The notes: generated from the sequence alone by a model not told the origin. A stretch of 64,000 nt of DNA from Clostridiales bacterium (GCA_902362775.1 CABIXV010000001.1:1-64000), one strand, 5' to 3'; shown: positions 35,834-44,819, counted from the first letter of the stretch. Made by a program: numbers and translations.

Positions 35834-35935
35834 TCAGTGAATCAATATCTGAGCCAAGATTGGCAACAGCATCATCAGGGCCAAGAAACCGGCCAGTACC
35901 CCCATCATGATACGTTGCTTTTTCTGATGCTTCAT
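35834..35935 (-). CDS. 33-residue single-pass membrane microprotein between ftsX and the M23 hydrolase
   Basis: ATG 35935 has AGGAGAG 6 bases upstream. The product begins MKHQKKQRIMMGVLAGF, then an unbroken hydrophobic stretch (LALMMLLPILAQILI), then His and stop. The basic head followed by one membrane helix predicts an N-in orientation. It lies 16 bases after ftsX and ~25 bases before the hydrolase start, all on one strand. The strong ribosome site and placement suggest a real gene that could tune FtsEX or the hydrolase. I do not know a characterised homologue. Confidence 0.75.
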   Translation of the reverse strand: MKHQKKQRIMMGVLAGFLALMMLLPILAQILIH

Positions 35936-35951
35936 AAGTTTCTCTCCTATC

Positions 35952-36842
35952 TCAGACCTGCAAAAATTTCCGGATGGCCAGCAGAGAACCGCATACGCCG
36001 ATCAGGGCTCCGGTGCCGCAGAAAATGGCCAGAATGTATCGAATCATAGAGGTATAGCTGACCATTGTCACCAGAGACAACCCGTTGCCCTGGATAATCA
36101 ATTTTGCCACCAGCTGGTAAATGCCCCACTGGGCAAAGAAGGCCAGCAGAGCCCCTGTCAGGCCTAAGATCAGGCCCTCCACTACGAAGGGCCACTGGAT
36201 GAAGGCATCGGTGGCGCCACACATCTTCATGATGGCGATCTCCTCCCGGCGGTAGAAGGTGGCTAACTTGATGGTATTGGCGATGATAAACAGGGACACC
36301 ACCAGCAGAATCCCGATCAGCACAACAGCTACACCGGTGGCGATATTCCGGGCCAGCACAAAGCCGTTGGCAATATCGATTGCCGCTCGAACGTTGGCCA
36401 CGCCCGTGACCTGCTCTACCGCGGCTTCAGTCTGTTCCATCTGCTCCAGGTTCTCCACATGGATGCGGAAGCGGTCCCGCAGCACCTCGTCAGGCAGGTC
36501 GTCCAGCAGGGGGTTGTTCTCCCGTCCCTCTTTGTAATCCTCCAGAGCCTCTTCCCGACTGACGAAGGTGACCTTTGTCACATTGGGCAGTGTCTCGATC
36601 TCCGGCTGGATGGACCGAGCCTGCTCCTCCGTATAGTTCTCGTCAATATAGGCCAGCATCTCATTCTCCGCCTCCAGGTCACCCAGCATATGGTCCAGGT
36701 TCACCGCCAGCAGAGAGAAGGAGCCCATAATCAGCAGACAGGCCACGATCATACACACAGCGGCAAAGGACATGAAGCCGTGGGTGAAAATGGAGTGGAA
36801 CCCCTCGCTAAAATAATATCCCGCGTCAAACTTTCTCGCCAT
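35952..36842 (-). CDS. ftsX: Cell division protein FtsX
   Basis: 296 residues. ATG 36842 starts MARKFDAGYYFSEGFHSIF; the longer open frame upstream is the antisense-free shadow inside ftsE. It has four membrane segments: one near residue 30, an extracellular loop (~60-165) that contacts the hydrolase, then three in the FtsX/MacB permease core (RREEIAIMKMCGATDAFIQWPF motif). It forms the membrane part of the FtsEX complex that signals to peptidoglycan hydrolases outside the cell. Starts within the last 17 bases of ftsE. Confidence 0.95.
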   Translation of the reverse strand: MARKFDAGYYFSEGFHSIFTHGFMSFAAVCMIVACLLIMGSFSLLAVNLDHMLGDLEAENEMLAYIDENYTEEQARSIQPEIETLPNVTKVTFVSREEALEDYKEGRENNPLLDDLPDEVLRDRFRIHVENLEQMEQTEAAVEQVTGVANVRAAIDIANGFVLARNIATGVAVVLIGILLVVSLFIIANTIKLATFYRREEIAIMKMCGATDAFIQWPFVVEGLILGLTGALLAFFAQWGIYQLVAKLIIQGNGLSLVTMVSYTSMIRYILAIFCGTGALIGVCGSLLAIRKFLQV

Positions 36843-37515
36843 TGTAGTACCCACCCGTTTCGTCGCTGATGATACGTCCGTTCTCGATGGCCACGACCCG
36901 CTTGGCAAAGCGGTTGACCAACGCTTTCTCATGGGTAACCACCAAAACGGTAGTACCCAGCTCATTGATGCGCTCCAGCAGCACCATGATCTCCAGGGAT
37001 CGCTGGGGGTCCAGGTTACCCGTGGGCTCGTCGGCAATGATCATGCTGGGGTTATTGACCAGCGCCCGGGCGATGGCCACCCGCTGCTGCTCGCCGCCGG
37101 AGAGCTGTCCAGGATAGCGGTCAGCCTTCTGCTCCAGCCCCACCAGCTGGAGCACATAGGGGATACGCCGCCGCAGCTCCCGATTGGAGGCACCGATGGC
37201 CCGCATGGCAAAGGCTAGGTTCTCGTGGACTGTCTTTTTTTCAATCAGGCGGAAGTCCTGAAAGATGATGCCCAGCGTCCGGCGCATATAGGGCACTTGG
37301 CGTGGACTGATGTTATTCAAATTGTAGCCATTGACCATTAGCCGCCCCTCAGTGGCCGCAATCTCCGCCGTGATCAGCTTGATTACCGTGGACTTACCCG
37401 ACCCAGAGGGCCCTACTAGAAAGACAAACTCCCCGTCGTCAATCCGCAGATTCACGCCCTTCAGCGCCTTAGTTCCATTGTCATATTCTTTATGTACATC
37501 GATCAGACGTATCAT
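36826..37515 (-). CDS. ftsE: Cell division ATP-binding protein FtsE
   Basis: 229 residues. Walker A is VGPSGSGKSTVIKL, the ABC signature is LSGGEQQRVAIARAL and Walker B is MIIADEPTGNLD; the switch region is VLVVTHEKALVN. It is the cytoplasmic ATPase of FtsEX, driving the conformational signal to the secreted hydrolase. ftsX overlaps its 3' end. A promoter with a 17-base spacer lies ~80 bases upstream. Confidence 0.96.
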   Translation of the reverse strand: MIRLIDVHKEYDNGTKALKGVNLRIDDGEFVFLVGPSGSGKSTVIKLITAEIAATEGRLMVNGYNLNNISPRQVPYMRRTLGIIFQDFRLIEKKTVHENLAFAMRAIGASNRELRRRIPYVLQLVGLEQKADRYPGQLSGGEQQRVAIARALVNNPSMIIADEPTGNLDPQRSLEIMVLLERINELGTTVLVVTHEKALVNRFAKRVVAIENGRIISDETGGYYNGEKV

Positions 37516-37592
37516 GTTATCTCCGCTCCTCCTCTTTCCAGAGGATATTTTACCAGACCTTTGACAGCCTATTTTGTTGGGACGCGCTTCAT

Positions 37593-37621
37593 AGTTTACA
37601 CTTGTAACCTTTTCCTGTCAA
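37593..37621 (-). promoter_or_regulatory. Promoter of ftsE-ftsX
   Basis: TTGACA (37616-37621), 17 bases, TAAACT (37593-37598). The rest of the 37516-37871 intergenic stretch holds only this promoter, the ftsE leader and the terminator of the next gene. Confidence 0.7.
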
Positions 37622-37821
37622 GAGTCGACAGAAAAAAGCAACGCCATCTCCATCCCTGACTGTTGTAATCAAAGTAAAGTGTACCACAAATCCTGTGTTA
37701 TGTAAATGACAAAATCAGTAAAGTTCTTCTTTCTTTCTCTCCCGTCCGACTGGTTATCCCCGCATTTTTTGAGGGTCTTTTCCCAACTCTTCGTCCGCCC
37801 CATGTGGGGCAAGAATTGGAT

Positions 37822-37859
37822 AAAAAGCCGGGACCGACAAAAGTCGGTCCCGGCTTTTT
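37822..37859 (-). terminator. Terminator of the PucR/CdaR-type regulator gene
   Basis: 17-bp perfect stem AAAAAGCCGGGACCGAC / GTCGGTCCCGGCTTTTT with AAAA loop, next to the gene's stop codon. Confidence 0.9.
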
Positions 37860-37871
37860 ATCTCAGCTCTC

Positions 37872-38963
37872 TTAGGACTCAATGCCCCGGGAAATAAGAT
37901 ATTTTTTGACCATCAGGGCCACCTTGAAGGTGATAGCGTCGTCGAATTCCCGCAGGTCCAGTCCGGTAAGCTTCTTAATCTTTTCCAGCCGATACACCAG
38001 GGTATTTCGGTGGACAAAGAGCTTCCGGGCCGTTTCAGACACGTTCAGGTTGTTCTCGAAGAACTTGTTGATAGTCAACAGAGTCTCCTGATCCAGGGCA
38101 TCAATGGGGTTCTTCTTAAAGACCTCCTGGAGGAACATCTGGCACAGGATGGTGGGCAGCTGATAGATTAGACGGCCGATGCCCAGGTTTTCATAGTTAA
38201 TAATGGTCTTCTCATTCTCAAAGACCTTACCCACGTCAATAGCCACCCCGGCCTCCTTATAGGCGCGGGCCAGATCTCGGATGTGATTGACCACGGTTCC
38301 GATGCCGATGACCACTTTGATACCCAGTTCCTGGGTAACGGCAGTGGCGATCTGTTTGGCGATTTTCTGCAGCTCTCTGGCGTCGGCCCCCTCAGGCAGT
38401 TGCTTAATCAGGGCCACATCCGTCTCGTTGATAGAGATGACAAAGTCGGTCTGCTTATCGGGGAACAGGCCCTGGATCACGTCGATGGTGGTAACATCGG
38501 CAGGCCCCAACTGGCGAACCAGGAAAGCGGCCCTGGGCGCCTCAGATACAAAGTGGAGCTCCTTGGCCTGGGTATAGATGTCCCCCAGCAGAATGTTGTC
38601 TGAGATGATATTTTTGACAAAGGTAGCCTTGTCATGCTTCTCCTCGTAGTAAGTCTTCGCGCCGTTAAAGGCCACCACCGCCATTGCGCACAGGGAGGCG
38701 GCCAGTTCGTCCTCTCCCTTGACAAAGGCAGCGTAATCGAACTGGGCTCCCCAGCCCGCGAGAGGCTTAAAGGTCTTCCCCTCAAAATAGGCGATGCTGC
38801 TGTCAGCCCCATTCACGGCGACCACAGCGCCAGACCAATGCTCTCCGATGCAGGTCAATTCGCTGCAAGCGACCACCATCCCATCAGCGTCGATGACACC
38901 CACTGTGCGATTGACACTGTCCTTCATCTGGAGCACGACGCTCTGGAACATCCTGCTTGACAC
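37872..38963 (-). CDS. CdaR/PucR-family transcriptional regulator
   Basis: 363 residues from GTG 38963, chosen for the AGGAGG 7 bases upstream; the frame is open further. An N-terminal sensing domain (~1-135) is followed by a GGDEF-derived middle region and the C-terminal PucR helix-turn-helix (LLTINKFFENNLNVSETARKLFVHRNTLVYRLEKI). Members respond to sugar diacids or purine-related ligands and activate catabolic genes. No obvious catabolic target is next to it: the flanks are ftsE and an rRNA modification gene, so its regulon is elsewhere or unknown. Confidence 0.88.
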   Translation of the reverse strand: MSSRMFQSVVLQMKDSVNRTVGVIDADGMVVACSELTCIGEHWSGAVVAVNGADSSIAYFEGKTFKPLAGWGAQFDYAAFVKGEDELAASLCAMAVVAFNGAKTYYEEKHDKATFVKNIISDNILLGDIYTQAKELHFVSEAPRAAFLVRQLGPADVTTIDVIQGLFPDKQTDFVISINETDVALIKQLPEGADARELQKIAKQIATAVTQELGIKVVIGIGTVVNHIRDLARAYKEAGVAIDVGKVFENEKTIINYENLGIGRLIYQLPTILCQMFLQEVFKKNPIDALDQETLLTINKFFENNLNVSETARKLFVHRNTLVYRLEKIKKLTGLDLREFDDAITFKVALMVKKYLISRGIES

Positions 38964-39070
38964 ATCGATCCCTCCTAAAATCTCTTTGAACACTGCTTCT
39001 ATTATAACGGCTGCCCCCCCTGTTTGGCAAGAGGTTTTCTCTATTTTTTTGTGAAAAACGACCAAAAGGC

Positions 39071-39796
39071 TCAACTGCCGCTCCGAATCCTTTGCAATGC
39101 CTCCACTTCCGCCTCCGTCAGAAGGCGCCATTCTCCCTCTTTCAGCTCTTCTCCCAGGGAGAGTGGGCCCATAGACAGGCGCCGCAGAAAGGCCACTGGT
39201 TTACCTCGCGCGGCCAGCATCCGCTTCACCTGGTGGTACTTCCCCTCCCGCAAGGTAAGCCGACATTCGTTCCCCCGCCCCAGGGGCTCCAGCAGGGCGG
39301 GCAGGCACTGTGATCCATCCCCCAAAACCATACCAGAGGCCAGGGCCTTGCGGTCCTCCTCATTCAGCTGCCCTTCCACCCGGGCGTAGTATACCTTGTC
39401 CACATGCTTTTTGGGGGAGAGCAACTCATGGGCCAGCGGGCCGTCGTCCGTGAGCAGCAGCAGGCCCACTGTGTCCTTATCCAGTCTGCCCACGGGAAAG
39501 AGCCCCCGGCGGCGCAGATGCTCCGGGAGCAGGTCCAGCACCGTCCTCTGCCGCCGGTCCTCTGTGGCGGACAGCAGACCAGCCGGCTTGTTCATCAGCA
39601 CATAGACGAAGGGGGCGCAGTCCACCACCTGCCCATCCACTGATATCTCGTCCTGGGCGGGGTCGAACTTGTCCTCCGGCCGGGCGGCCGGCATCCCCCC
39701 CGCCTGTACCCGGCCCTGGCGGACCAGGTCCTTCACCTCCCGCCGGGACCAGCGGCCTGTGGAGGCCAGTATCTTATCCAGCCGTTCCAGCGGCAT
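39071..39796 (-). CDS. rsuA: 16S rRNA pseudouridine synthase, RsuA family
   Basis: 241 residues, AGGGGAAGGA before the ATG. N-terminal S4 domain (MPLERLDKILASTGRWSRREVKDLVRQGRV). The catalytic motif is PVGRLDKDTVGLLLLT with Asp106. The C-terminal block EGKYHQVKRMLAARGKPV is typical of RsuA/RluB/RluE enzymes. It likely isomerises U516 (E. coli numbering) in 16S rRNA; RluB-like activity on 23S cannot be excluded from sequence alone. Confidence 0.9.
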   Translation of the reverse strand: MPLERLDKILASTGRWSRREVKDLVRQGRVQAGGMPAARPEDKFDPAQDEISVDGQVVDCAPFVYVLMNKPAGLLSATEDRRQRTVLDLLPEHLRRRGLFPVGRLDKDTVGLLLLTDDGPLAHELLSPKKHVDKVYYARVEGQLNEEDRKALASGMVLGDGSQCLPALLEPLGRGNECRLTLREGKYHQVKRMLAARGKPVAFLRRLSMGPLSLGEELKEGEWRLLTEAEVEALQRIRSGS

Positions 39797-39981
39797 ATCC
39801 TTCCCCTCCCCTATGGCTGTACCGGGCCTCGCCGCCTCTCAGAGCCGGTTAGAGCCGTCCTGTGAATCTCTGGAGGCCCCTATCCTAAGCTGGGGCCCCT
39901 TATTGTCTCCTTTCGGGTATAACCTCGTCCCTTGGCGCATATGGTGAAGGGAGAACGAGCCGACGAAAGGAGAAATGCGCT

Positions 39982-40458
39982 GTGTTGATCGTGACCGCGA
40001 AGGTCCCCAAGCGGAAGCTGGCCTTTGGGGTGGCCCTGGCAGCTATGGCCTGCTGCTGCGCCCTGGTGCTGAATCTGGGCACCTCCGCCGTCCGGGAGGT
40101 GGCCTCGCCCTCTGTCCCAGACCCCAAAGGGGTCAAGACGAACGAGGACCGGGTGGCCTATCTGGCCGACTTTGGCTGGCAGGTATCCCCAGAGCCTATC
40201 GCTACCCAGGAGATGCTCATTCCCAAGGAGATGGACGAGAGCTATAACGAGTACCTCGCCCTCCAGTCCGGCCAGGGCTTTGACCTGGAAAAGTACACTG
40301 GAAAGCGGGCCAAGCGTTATACCTATGAGATCACCAACTACCCGACGGGAGAAGCCGGCGTACAGGTAAACCTGCTGATCTATAAAAACACCGTCATCGC
40401 TGGCGAGGTCCTCTCGCCCCAGCTGGACGGCTTTCTCCACGGGCTGGCTATGCCTTGA
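39982..40458 (+). CDS. DUF4830-domain membrane-anchored protein
   Basis: 158 residues from GTG 39982, with AAAGGAG 9 bases upstream. A single N-terminal hydrophobic segment (LAFGVALAAMACCCALVLNLG) acts as an uncleaved anchor or signal. The C-terminal ~110 residues match the DUF4830 pattern: EDRVAYLADFGWQVSPEP, IPKEMDESYNEYLALQSGQGFDL, KRYTYEITNYP and a final LDGFLHGLA. Function unknown; these proteins are extracytoplasmic and common in clostridia. Its own small operon, convergent with the MscS gene. Confidence 0.82.
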   Translation: MLIVTAKVPKRKLAFGVALAAMACCCALVLNLGTSAVREVASPSVPDPKGVKTNEDRVAYLADFGWQVSPEPIATQEMLIPKEMDESYNEYLALQSGQGFDLEKYTGKRAKRYTYEITNYPTGEAGVQVNLLIYKNTVIAGEVLSPQLDGFLHGLAMP

Positions 40459-40498
40459 AGGCCCCGCGGACTGGGGGTGCGGCTGGCCTAAGCGGCGT

Positions 40499-41323
40499 TC
40501 ATCGCTCCAGGATATGGACGTTCAGATGGTCATAGGTCATCTCGATCCCGTGGCGGGTAAAGGACTCCCGCAGGCCCTCCTGAATGGCGTAGTACACGTC
40601 CCAGTAATCCCCGGCAGCAGTCCATACCCGGACCACATACTGGATACTGCTGGACTGGTAGGCAGATAGCCAGATGGCCGGGGCGGGATCAGGCTGTATC
40701 TGGGGAATGGCGTCCAGCACCTCTTGGATAGCCTCTTTGACCGTCTGTGTAGGCGCGTCGTAGGAGGCGTTGACGGTCAGTTCTACCCGCCGCCGGCCCA
40801 GGGCGGAGTAATTGACGATCTTGGCGGCGGACAGCTGGCTGTTTGGCACAAAGATCTCCTTATTGTCCACGGTAACAAAGGTGGTATAGGACAGATCCAC
40901 AGCCGCGATGGTCCCGCCAACTCCGTCCGCCTCCACATAGTCCCCCACCTGAAATGGCTTGGTCACCAGCAGCATGATCCCTCCCGCCAGGTTGGACAGA
41001 GTGTTTTGCAGGGCCAGGGAGACAGCCAGTCCGGCCACACTCAGCAGGGCGATGATGGAGGTCACGTCGATGCCCAGGGACCCCGCTGCCATCAGCACCA
41101 GCAAGAACCACAGCCCAACACGGACCATGGAGCGGATATACACGTGGAGGGAGGCCAGGGACTTGGACCGCTCCAGCAGGCGGTCCACCAGCTTCATCAG
41201 GACACGGATGACCGCCATACCCACCAGGACCAGCACTACCACCCGGAGCGCCGCATCCCAGGACAAGGTCTTTAGGTTCAAGGTGCCGGCGACGTTTGAC
41301 AGGACTTCTTGCACATTCTCCAT
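40499..41323 (-). CDS. Small-conductance mechanosensitive channel, MscS family
   Basis: 274 residues. Three membrane segments at ~25-45, ~65-85 and ~87-110, the third being the pore helix with the Ala/Gly pattern SVAGLAVSLALQNTLSNLAGG. Then the MscS beta domain (PFQVGDYVEADGVGGTIAAVDLSYTTFV) and the alpha/beta domain to the end. It opens on membrane tension to release solutes on osmotic downshock. The gene stands alone; its ribosome site is weak (GAGGCGCTGAGT). Confidence 0.92.
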   Translation of the reverse strand: MENVQEVLSNVAGTLNLKTLSWDAALRVVVLVLVGMAVIRVLMKLVDRLLERSKSLASLHVYIRSMVRVGLWFLLVLMAAGSLGIDVTSIIALLSVAGLAVSLALQNTLSNLAGGIMLLVTKPFQVGDYVEADGVGGTIAAVDLSYTTFVTVDNKEIFVPNSQLSAAKIVNYSALGRRRVELTVNASYDAPTQTVKEAIQEVLDAIPQIQPDPAPAIWLSAYQSSSIQYVVRVWTAAGDYWDVYYAIQEGLRESFTRHGIEMTYDHLNVHILER

Positions 41324-41439
41324 ACTCAGCGCCTCTCTTCGTCACAGAATCCCCGAGGGGTGTCTCTCCCGTTCTGGGAGTTTCAGTATAACACAATTTT
41401 CCCCAAAAAGCGAGCTGTAAGGGCAGCGGGCTCCGGCTC

Positions 41440-41468
41440 TTGACACAGGGCCTCCCATCTGGTATCAT
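41440..41468 (+). promoter_or_regulatory. SigA promoter of the MATE exporter transcript
   Basis: TTGACA (41440-41445), 17 bases, TATCAT (41463-41468). Confidence 0.8.
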
Positions 41469-41480
41469 AGCACACTGATA

Positions 41481-41571
41481 TCTAACTTTGCTCTTGCCGC
41501 CGGGGAAGAGTGTAAGCGTCAGACCTTCTATCGTTAGGCCGTTGAAGATAGAAGGGGCTGGCGCTTTTTTT
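41481..41571 (+). promoter_or_regulatory. Riboswitch-like leader with terminator, candidate guanidine-IV (mepA motif)
   Basis: Between promoter and the MATE gene lies a compact two-stem leader. The first hairpin pairs CTCTT (41491-41495) with AAGAG (41506-41510). The second, with arms AGCG-CAG-CCTTCTATC and GATAGAAGG-CTG-CGCT, ends in seven T and is an intrinsic terminator. AACTTTGC before the first stem and GTAAGCGTC between the stems are unpaired, conserved-looking segments. A hairpin followed by a terminator stem upstream of a MATE (mepA) pump in clostridia is the known setting of guanidine-IV riboswitches, which turn transcription on with guanidine. Assignment is by architecture and memory, not a covariance search. 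Confidence 0.55.
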
Positions 41572-41606
41572 GTGCCCCCCGCCGGGCCGGTCTTAGGAGG
41601 TACCTG

Positions 41607-42914
41607 ATGAAAACCACCGAACTTTTTTCTGATTTTCTCCGCTACGCCGCCCTGAACGTGGCCGGGATGGTCGGGCTGTCCTGCTATATCCTGGCCGACA
41701 CCTTTTTTGTCTCCAGGGGGCTGGGCACCCAGGGCCTGGCCGCCCTGAATCTGGCCCTGCCCATCGTCAGCCTGGTGATGGGCACCGGCATGATGCTGGG
41801 AATGGGCGGCGCCATCCAATACGCCGTCCACCGGGGGCGGGACGGTGGAGAGCAGGCGGGCGCCATCTTCACCAACACCTTATTTCTGGCCCTGGCGGCC
41901 GCTCTGGTCTATGTGGCCTCCGGACTGTTCCTCTCCCGTCCCCTGACCCTTCTCCTGGGCGCGGATCAGCAGGTCTTTGCCATGACCCATACCTACCTAA
42001 AGGTCATTCTCCTGTTCTCCCCTGCCTTTATCCTGAACCACACCCTCCTCGCCTTCGTCCGGAACGACGGGGCGCCTCAGCTGGCCTCCCTAGCCATGCT
42101 GGTGGGCAGCCTGTCCAATGTCCTGTTGGACTATCTGTTCATCTTCCCCCTGGATATGGGAATCTTCGGCGCTGTGCTGGCCACGGGGATCGCCCCTGTC
42201 ATCAGTATGGCCATCCTGCTGCTCCACCGGCTCCGCCGTCGAAACGGCTTCCACCTGGTTCGGACCCGGCTCCATTGGAAAACCGCCCGAGCCACCTGCT
42301 CTCTGGGCTTCCCCTCCCTGGTCAACGAGCTGTCCTCCGGCATCGTCATGCTGGTGTTCAATACCCTTATGCTGTCCCTGCTGGGCAACGTGGGGGTGGC
42401 GGCCTACGGCATCGTGGCCAACCTGGCCCTGGTGGTCATTGCCGTCTTTACCGGGGTGGCGCAGGGGGCCCAGCCCCTCATCAGCCGGTCCCACGGCCAG
42501 GGCAGGCCGGACCTGGCCCGGCGTGTCCTGGGATACGGCCTGACCGTCTGCCTGGCGATGGCCGGGGTCATCTATATCCTGCTGGCCCTGTTCGCCCCGG
42601 AGGTGGCTGCCCTCTTTAACAGCGAGGGGGACCCCGTGCTGGCCGCCACCGCGGTGGAGGGACTGCGGCTCTATTTCTTGTCCGCCCCTCTGGCCGGCGT
42701 CAACATCATGGCCGCCACCTACTTCGCCGCCACCCAGCAGGCCCTGCCCGCCCAGCTTCTCTCTCTGCTCCGGGGCCTGTTCCTGGTGGTGCCGGCCGCC
42801 CTGCTCCTGTCCGCCCTCTGGGGCGTATGTGGACTGTGGCTGGCGCTGCCCGCCGCCGAGTTGGCCACCGCTCTGGCGTGCGCGGTCCTCTTCCTCCGCC
42901 TAAAAAAGAGTTAG
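41607..42914 (+). CDS. MATE-family multidrug/cation efflux transporter
   Basis: 435 residues, AGGAGG 5 bases before the ATG. Twelve hydrophobic segments in two six-helix halves; the first begins DFLRYAALNVAGMVGLSCYILADTFFV, typical of MepA/NorM-type MatE domains, and the second has the matching LGFPSLVNELSSGIVMLVFN. It exports cationic compounds using a Na+ or H+ gradient. The terminating riboswitch-like leader directly upstream makes the expression inducible. If that leader is guanidine-responsive the pump may export guanidine-like metabolites. Confidence 0.9.
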   Translation: MKTTELFSDFLRYAALNVAGMVGLSCYILADTFFVSRGLGTQGLAALNLALPIVSLVMGTGMMLGMGGAIQYAVHRGRDGGEQAGAIFTNTLFLALAAALVYVASGLFLSRPLTLLLGADQQVFAMTHTYLKVILLFSPAFILNHTLLAFVRNDGAPQLASLAMLVGSLSNVLLDYLFIFPLDMGIFGAVLATGIAPVISMAILLLHRLRRRNGFHLVRTRLHWKTARATCSLGFPSLVNELSSGIVMLVFNTLMLSLLGNVGVAAYGIVANLALVVIAVFTGVAQGAQPLISRSHGQGRPDLARRVLGYGLTVCLAMAGVIYILLALFAPEVAALFNSEGDPVLAATAVEGLRLYFLSAPLAGVNIMAATYFAATQQALPAQLLSLLRGLFLVVPAALLLSALWGVCGLWLALPAAELATALACAVLFLRLKKS

Positions 42915-42918
42915 AAAA

Positions 42919-42946
42919 TCCCCGGCCAGCCCAGTCTGGCCGGGGA
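42919..42946. terminator. Bidirectional terminator between the MATE gene and mreB
   Basis: 11-bp stem TCCCCGGCCAG / CTGGCCGGGGA between convergent stops. Confidence 0.75.
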
Positions 42947-42958
42947 CACTCATTCTCA

Positions 42959-43990
42959 TCAATAGTTCATCTGCTTGCGGCGGGACAGGTTCATGGTGCC
43001 ATCCTGCATCTGGTCCAGGCTGTCCAGGCTCTTGCCAGTGCCGTGGGCCACACAGGAGATGGCGTCGTCGGCCACATGGGTCTCGATGCCGGTATGGGAT
43101 TCCACCAGCTTGTCAAAGCCCCACAGCAGGGAGCCGCCGCCGGTCATGACGATGCCGTTGGTGGAGATATCGGCCACCAGCTCCGGGGGCGTGCGCTCCA
43201 GCACACCGTGGATGGCCTCCAGGATGCGGCTGGACACCTCCTCAAAGGCGTCGATCATCTCGCTGGAGGACACGGAGAATACACGGGGCAAACCAGTCAT
43301 CAGGCAGCGCCCCTTGATCTCCATGGTGACCTCCTCCGGGCGGGGAAAGACACAGCCGATGGTCATTTTCAGTTCCTCGGCGGTGCGGTCTCCGATAAGG
43401 ACATTGTGCTTCTTGCGGATATACTTGACAACCGCCTCATCGAATTTGTCACCGGCGATTTTGATGGAGGCGGACTCCACCACGCCGCCCAGGGAGATGA
43501 CGGCAATGTCGGCGGTGCCGCCGCCGATGTCCACCACCATGTGGCCGTCAGGCTTGGTGATGTCGATACCCGCGCCGATGGCGGCGGCCACAGGCTCCTC
43601 AATGAGGTAGGCTCTGCGGGCGCCGGCCTGGATGCCCGCGTCCACAACGGCGCGCTCCTCCACCTCGGTGATGCCGGAGGGCACGCAGATGAGAAGACGG
43701 GGCTTAAACAGGGAGAAGGTGGTCACCTTCTTAATAAACTCCTTGAGCATCCGCTCGGTCATGTCATAGTCGGAGATGACGCCCTCCCGCAGGGGACGCA
43801 TGGCCACGATATTGCCGGGGGTGCGGCCCAGCATGGCCTGGGCCTCGGTACCCACCTTCAGCAGTTTGCCGGTGTTCTTATCCATGGCCACCACAGAGGG
43901 CTCCCGCAGGACGACCCCCTTGCCCTTGATGTATACCAAAACAGAAGCGGTACCCAGATCGATACCGATATCTTTGCTAAATAGCCCCAT
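42959..43990 (-). CDS. mreB: Rod-shape-determining actin homologue MreB
   Basis: 343 residues from ATG 43990 (AAGGTGG 8 bases upstream); an ATG 30 bases earlier has no site. Actin-fold signatures: FSKDIGIDLGTASVLVYIKGKGVVL (phosphate 1), VVDIGGGTADIAVISLGG (phosphate 2) and GIVMTGGGSLLWGFDKL (adenosine). It polymerises under the membrane and organises lateral wall synthesis. The mreC/mreD genes are not adjacent. The C-terminal extension DQMQDGTMNLSRRKQMNY is slightly longer than usual; it could instead be the Mbl paralogue. Confidence 0.92.
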   Translation of the reverse strand: MGLFSKDIGIDLGTASVLVYIKGKGVVLREPSVVAMDKNTGKLLKVGTEAQAMLGRTPGNIVAMRPLREGVISDYDMTERMLKEFIKKVTTFSLFKPRLLICVPSGITEVEERAVVDAGIQAGARRAYLIEEPVAAAIGAGIDITKPDGHMVVDIGGGTADIAVISLGGVVESASIKIAGDKFDEAVVKYIRKKHNVLIGDRTAEELKMTIGCVFPRPEEVTMEIKGRCLMTGLPRVFSVSSSEMIDAFEEVSSRILEAIHGVLERTPPELVADISTNGIVMTGGGSLLWGFDKLVESHTGIETHVADDAISCVAHGTGKSLDSLDQMQDGTMNLSRRKQMNY

Positions 43991-44129
43991 AGTTTCGTCC
44001 ACCTTATCTTGATTCATCACTGGCCCGGACCGCCAGCCAGGGCCAAGTTATTTTGTCAATTATAGTATAGCCAAATCGGCAAAACCTATTTGCCGCCGTC
44101 TATCATTATAACGGCTGATCGCCGGCTTT

Positions 44130-44819
44130 TCAACCATTATTTCTATTATTTTCTAATTTATCCCCACCCTCTCCCGCCTGGGCTAAAGTCAGGCACAGGA
44201 CCTGCTTGGCACCCCCTTGGCACAGCAGACGGGCACACTCGCTCAGGGTGGCGCCGGAGGTAACCACGTCGTCCACCAGCAGCACCCGCCCGCCCTCTAT
44301 TCTCCCTCCCGGCAGCAGAGAATAGGCCCCCAGGGCGTTAGCCCTACGGGCCGCTCCATCGGGCAGACTGGACTGAGGGACTGTATGCCGGCTCTTTTCC
44401 AGCAGAGGGAGCACAGGGAGCGCCAAGCATTCCCCCACGGTCCGGGCCAGCAGTTCCCCCTGGTCAAAGCCCCGCTTGCGCCGCCGCTTTTTGGACAGGG
44501 GCGCCCAGGTCACCAGCTCCGCCTCCACTCCCTGGTCCCTGGCACACTGGGCCATCAGCAGGCCAAAGGGCCGGCCATAGGCCGGAGCCGGGGCAAACTT
44601 ATATCGTTGGACCGCCTCCCGCACTTGGGCCTGGTAGGCCAGCGGAGACCAGCAGCCCTGGGTAAAGTCCACCCGCCGCTCCCCCGCCCTTCCGGTCAGC
44701 CACGGCAGGCTGGCCTGGCAGTTGGGACACAGGGGAGCCCGTGGGTCATGCAGCAGCCGCTGGCAAAAGGGGCATTTGGGCGGAAAGAGCAGGTCCAGCA
44801 GTGCCTCGCCCACCCTCAC
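44130..44819 (-). CDS. comF: ComF-type phosphoribosyltransferase-family protein
   Basis: 229 residues, GTG start 44819 overlapping the stop of the upstream RHH gene (GTGA). An N-terminal zinc ribbon has C16, C19, C31 and C34 (CPFC, CPNC). The PRTase domain carries KKRRRKRGFDQGELLA and the PRPP loop VLLVDDVVTSGAT. In competent bacteria ComF helps pass incoming single-stranded DNA across the membrane with PriA; in others the role is unclear. DprA is also in the window. Confidence 0.92.
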   Translation of the reverse strand: MRVGEALLDLLFPPKCPFCQRLLHDPRAPLCPNCQASLPWLTGRAGERRVDFTQGCWSPLAYQAQVREAVQRYKFAPAPAYGRPFGLLMAQCARDQGVEAELVTWAPLSKKRRRKRGFDQGELLARTVGECLALPVLPLLEKSRHTVPQSSLPDGAARRANALGAYSLLPGGRIEGGRVLLVDDVVTSGATLSECARLLCQGGAKQVLCLTLAQAGEGGDKLENNRNNG

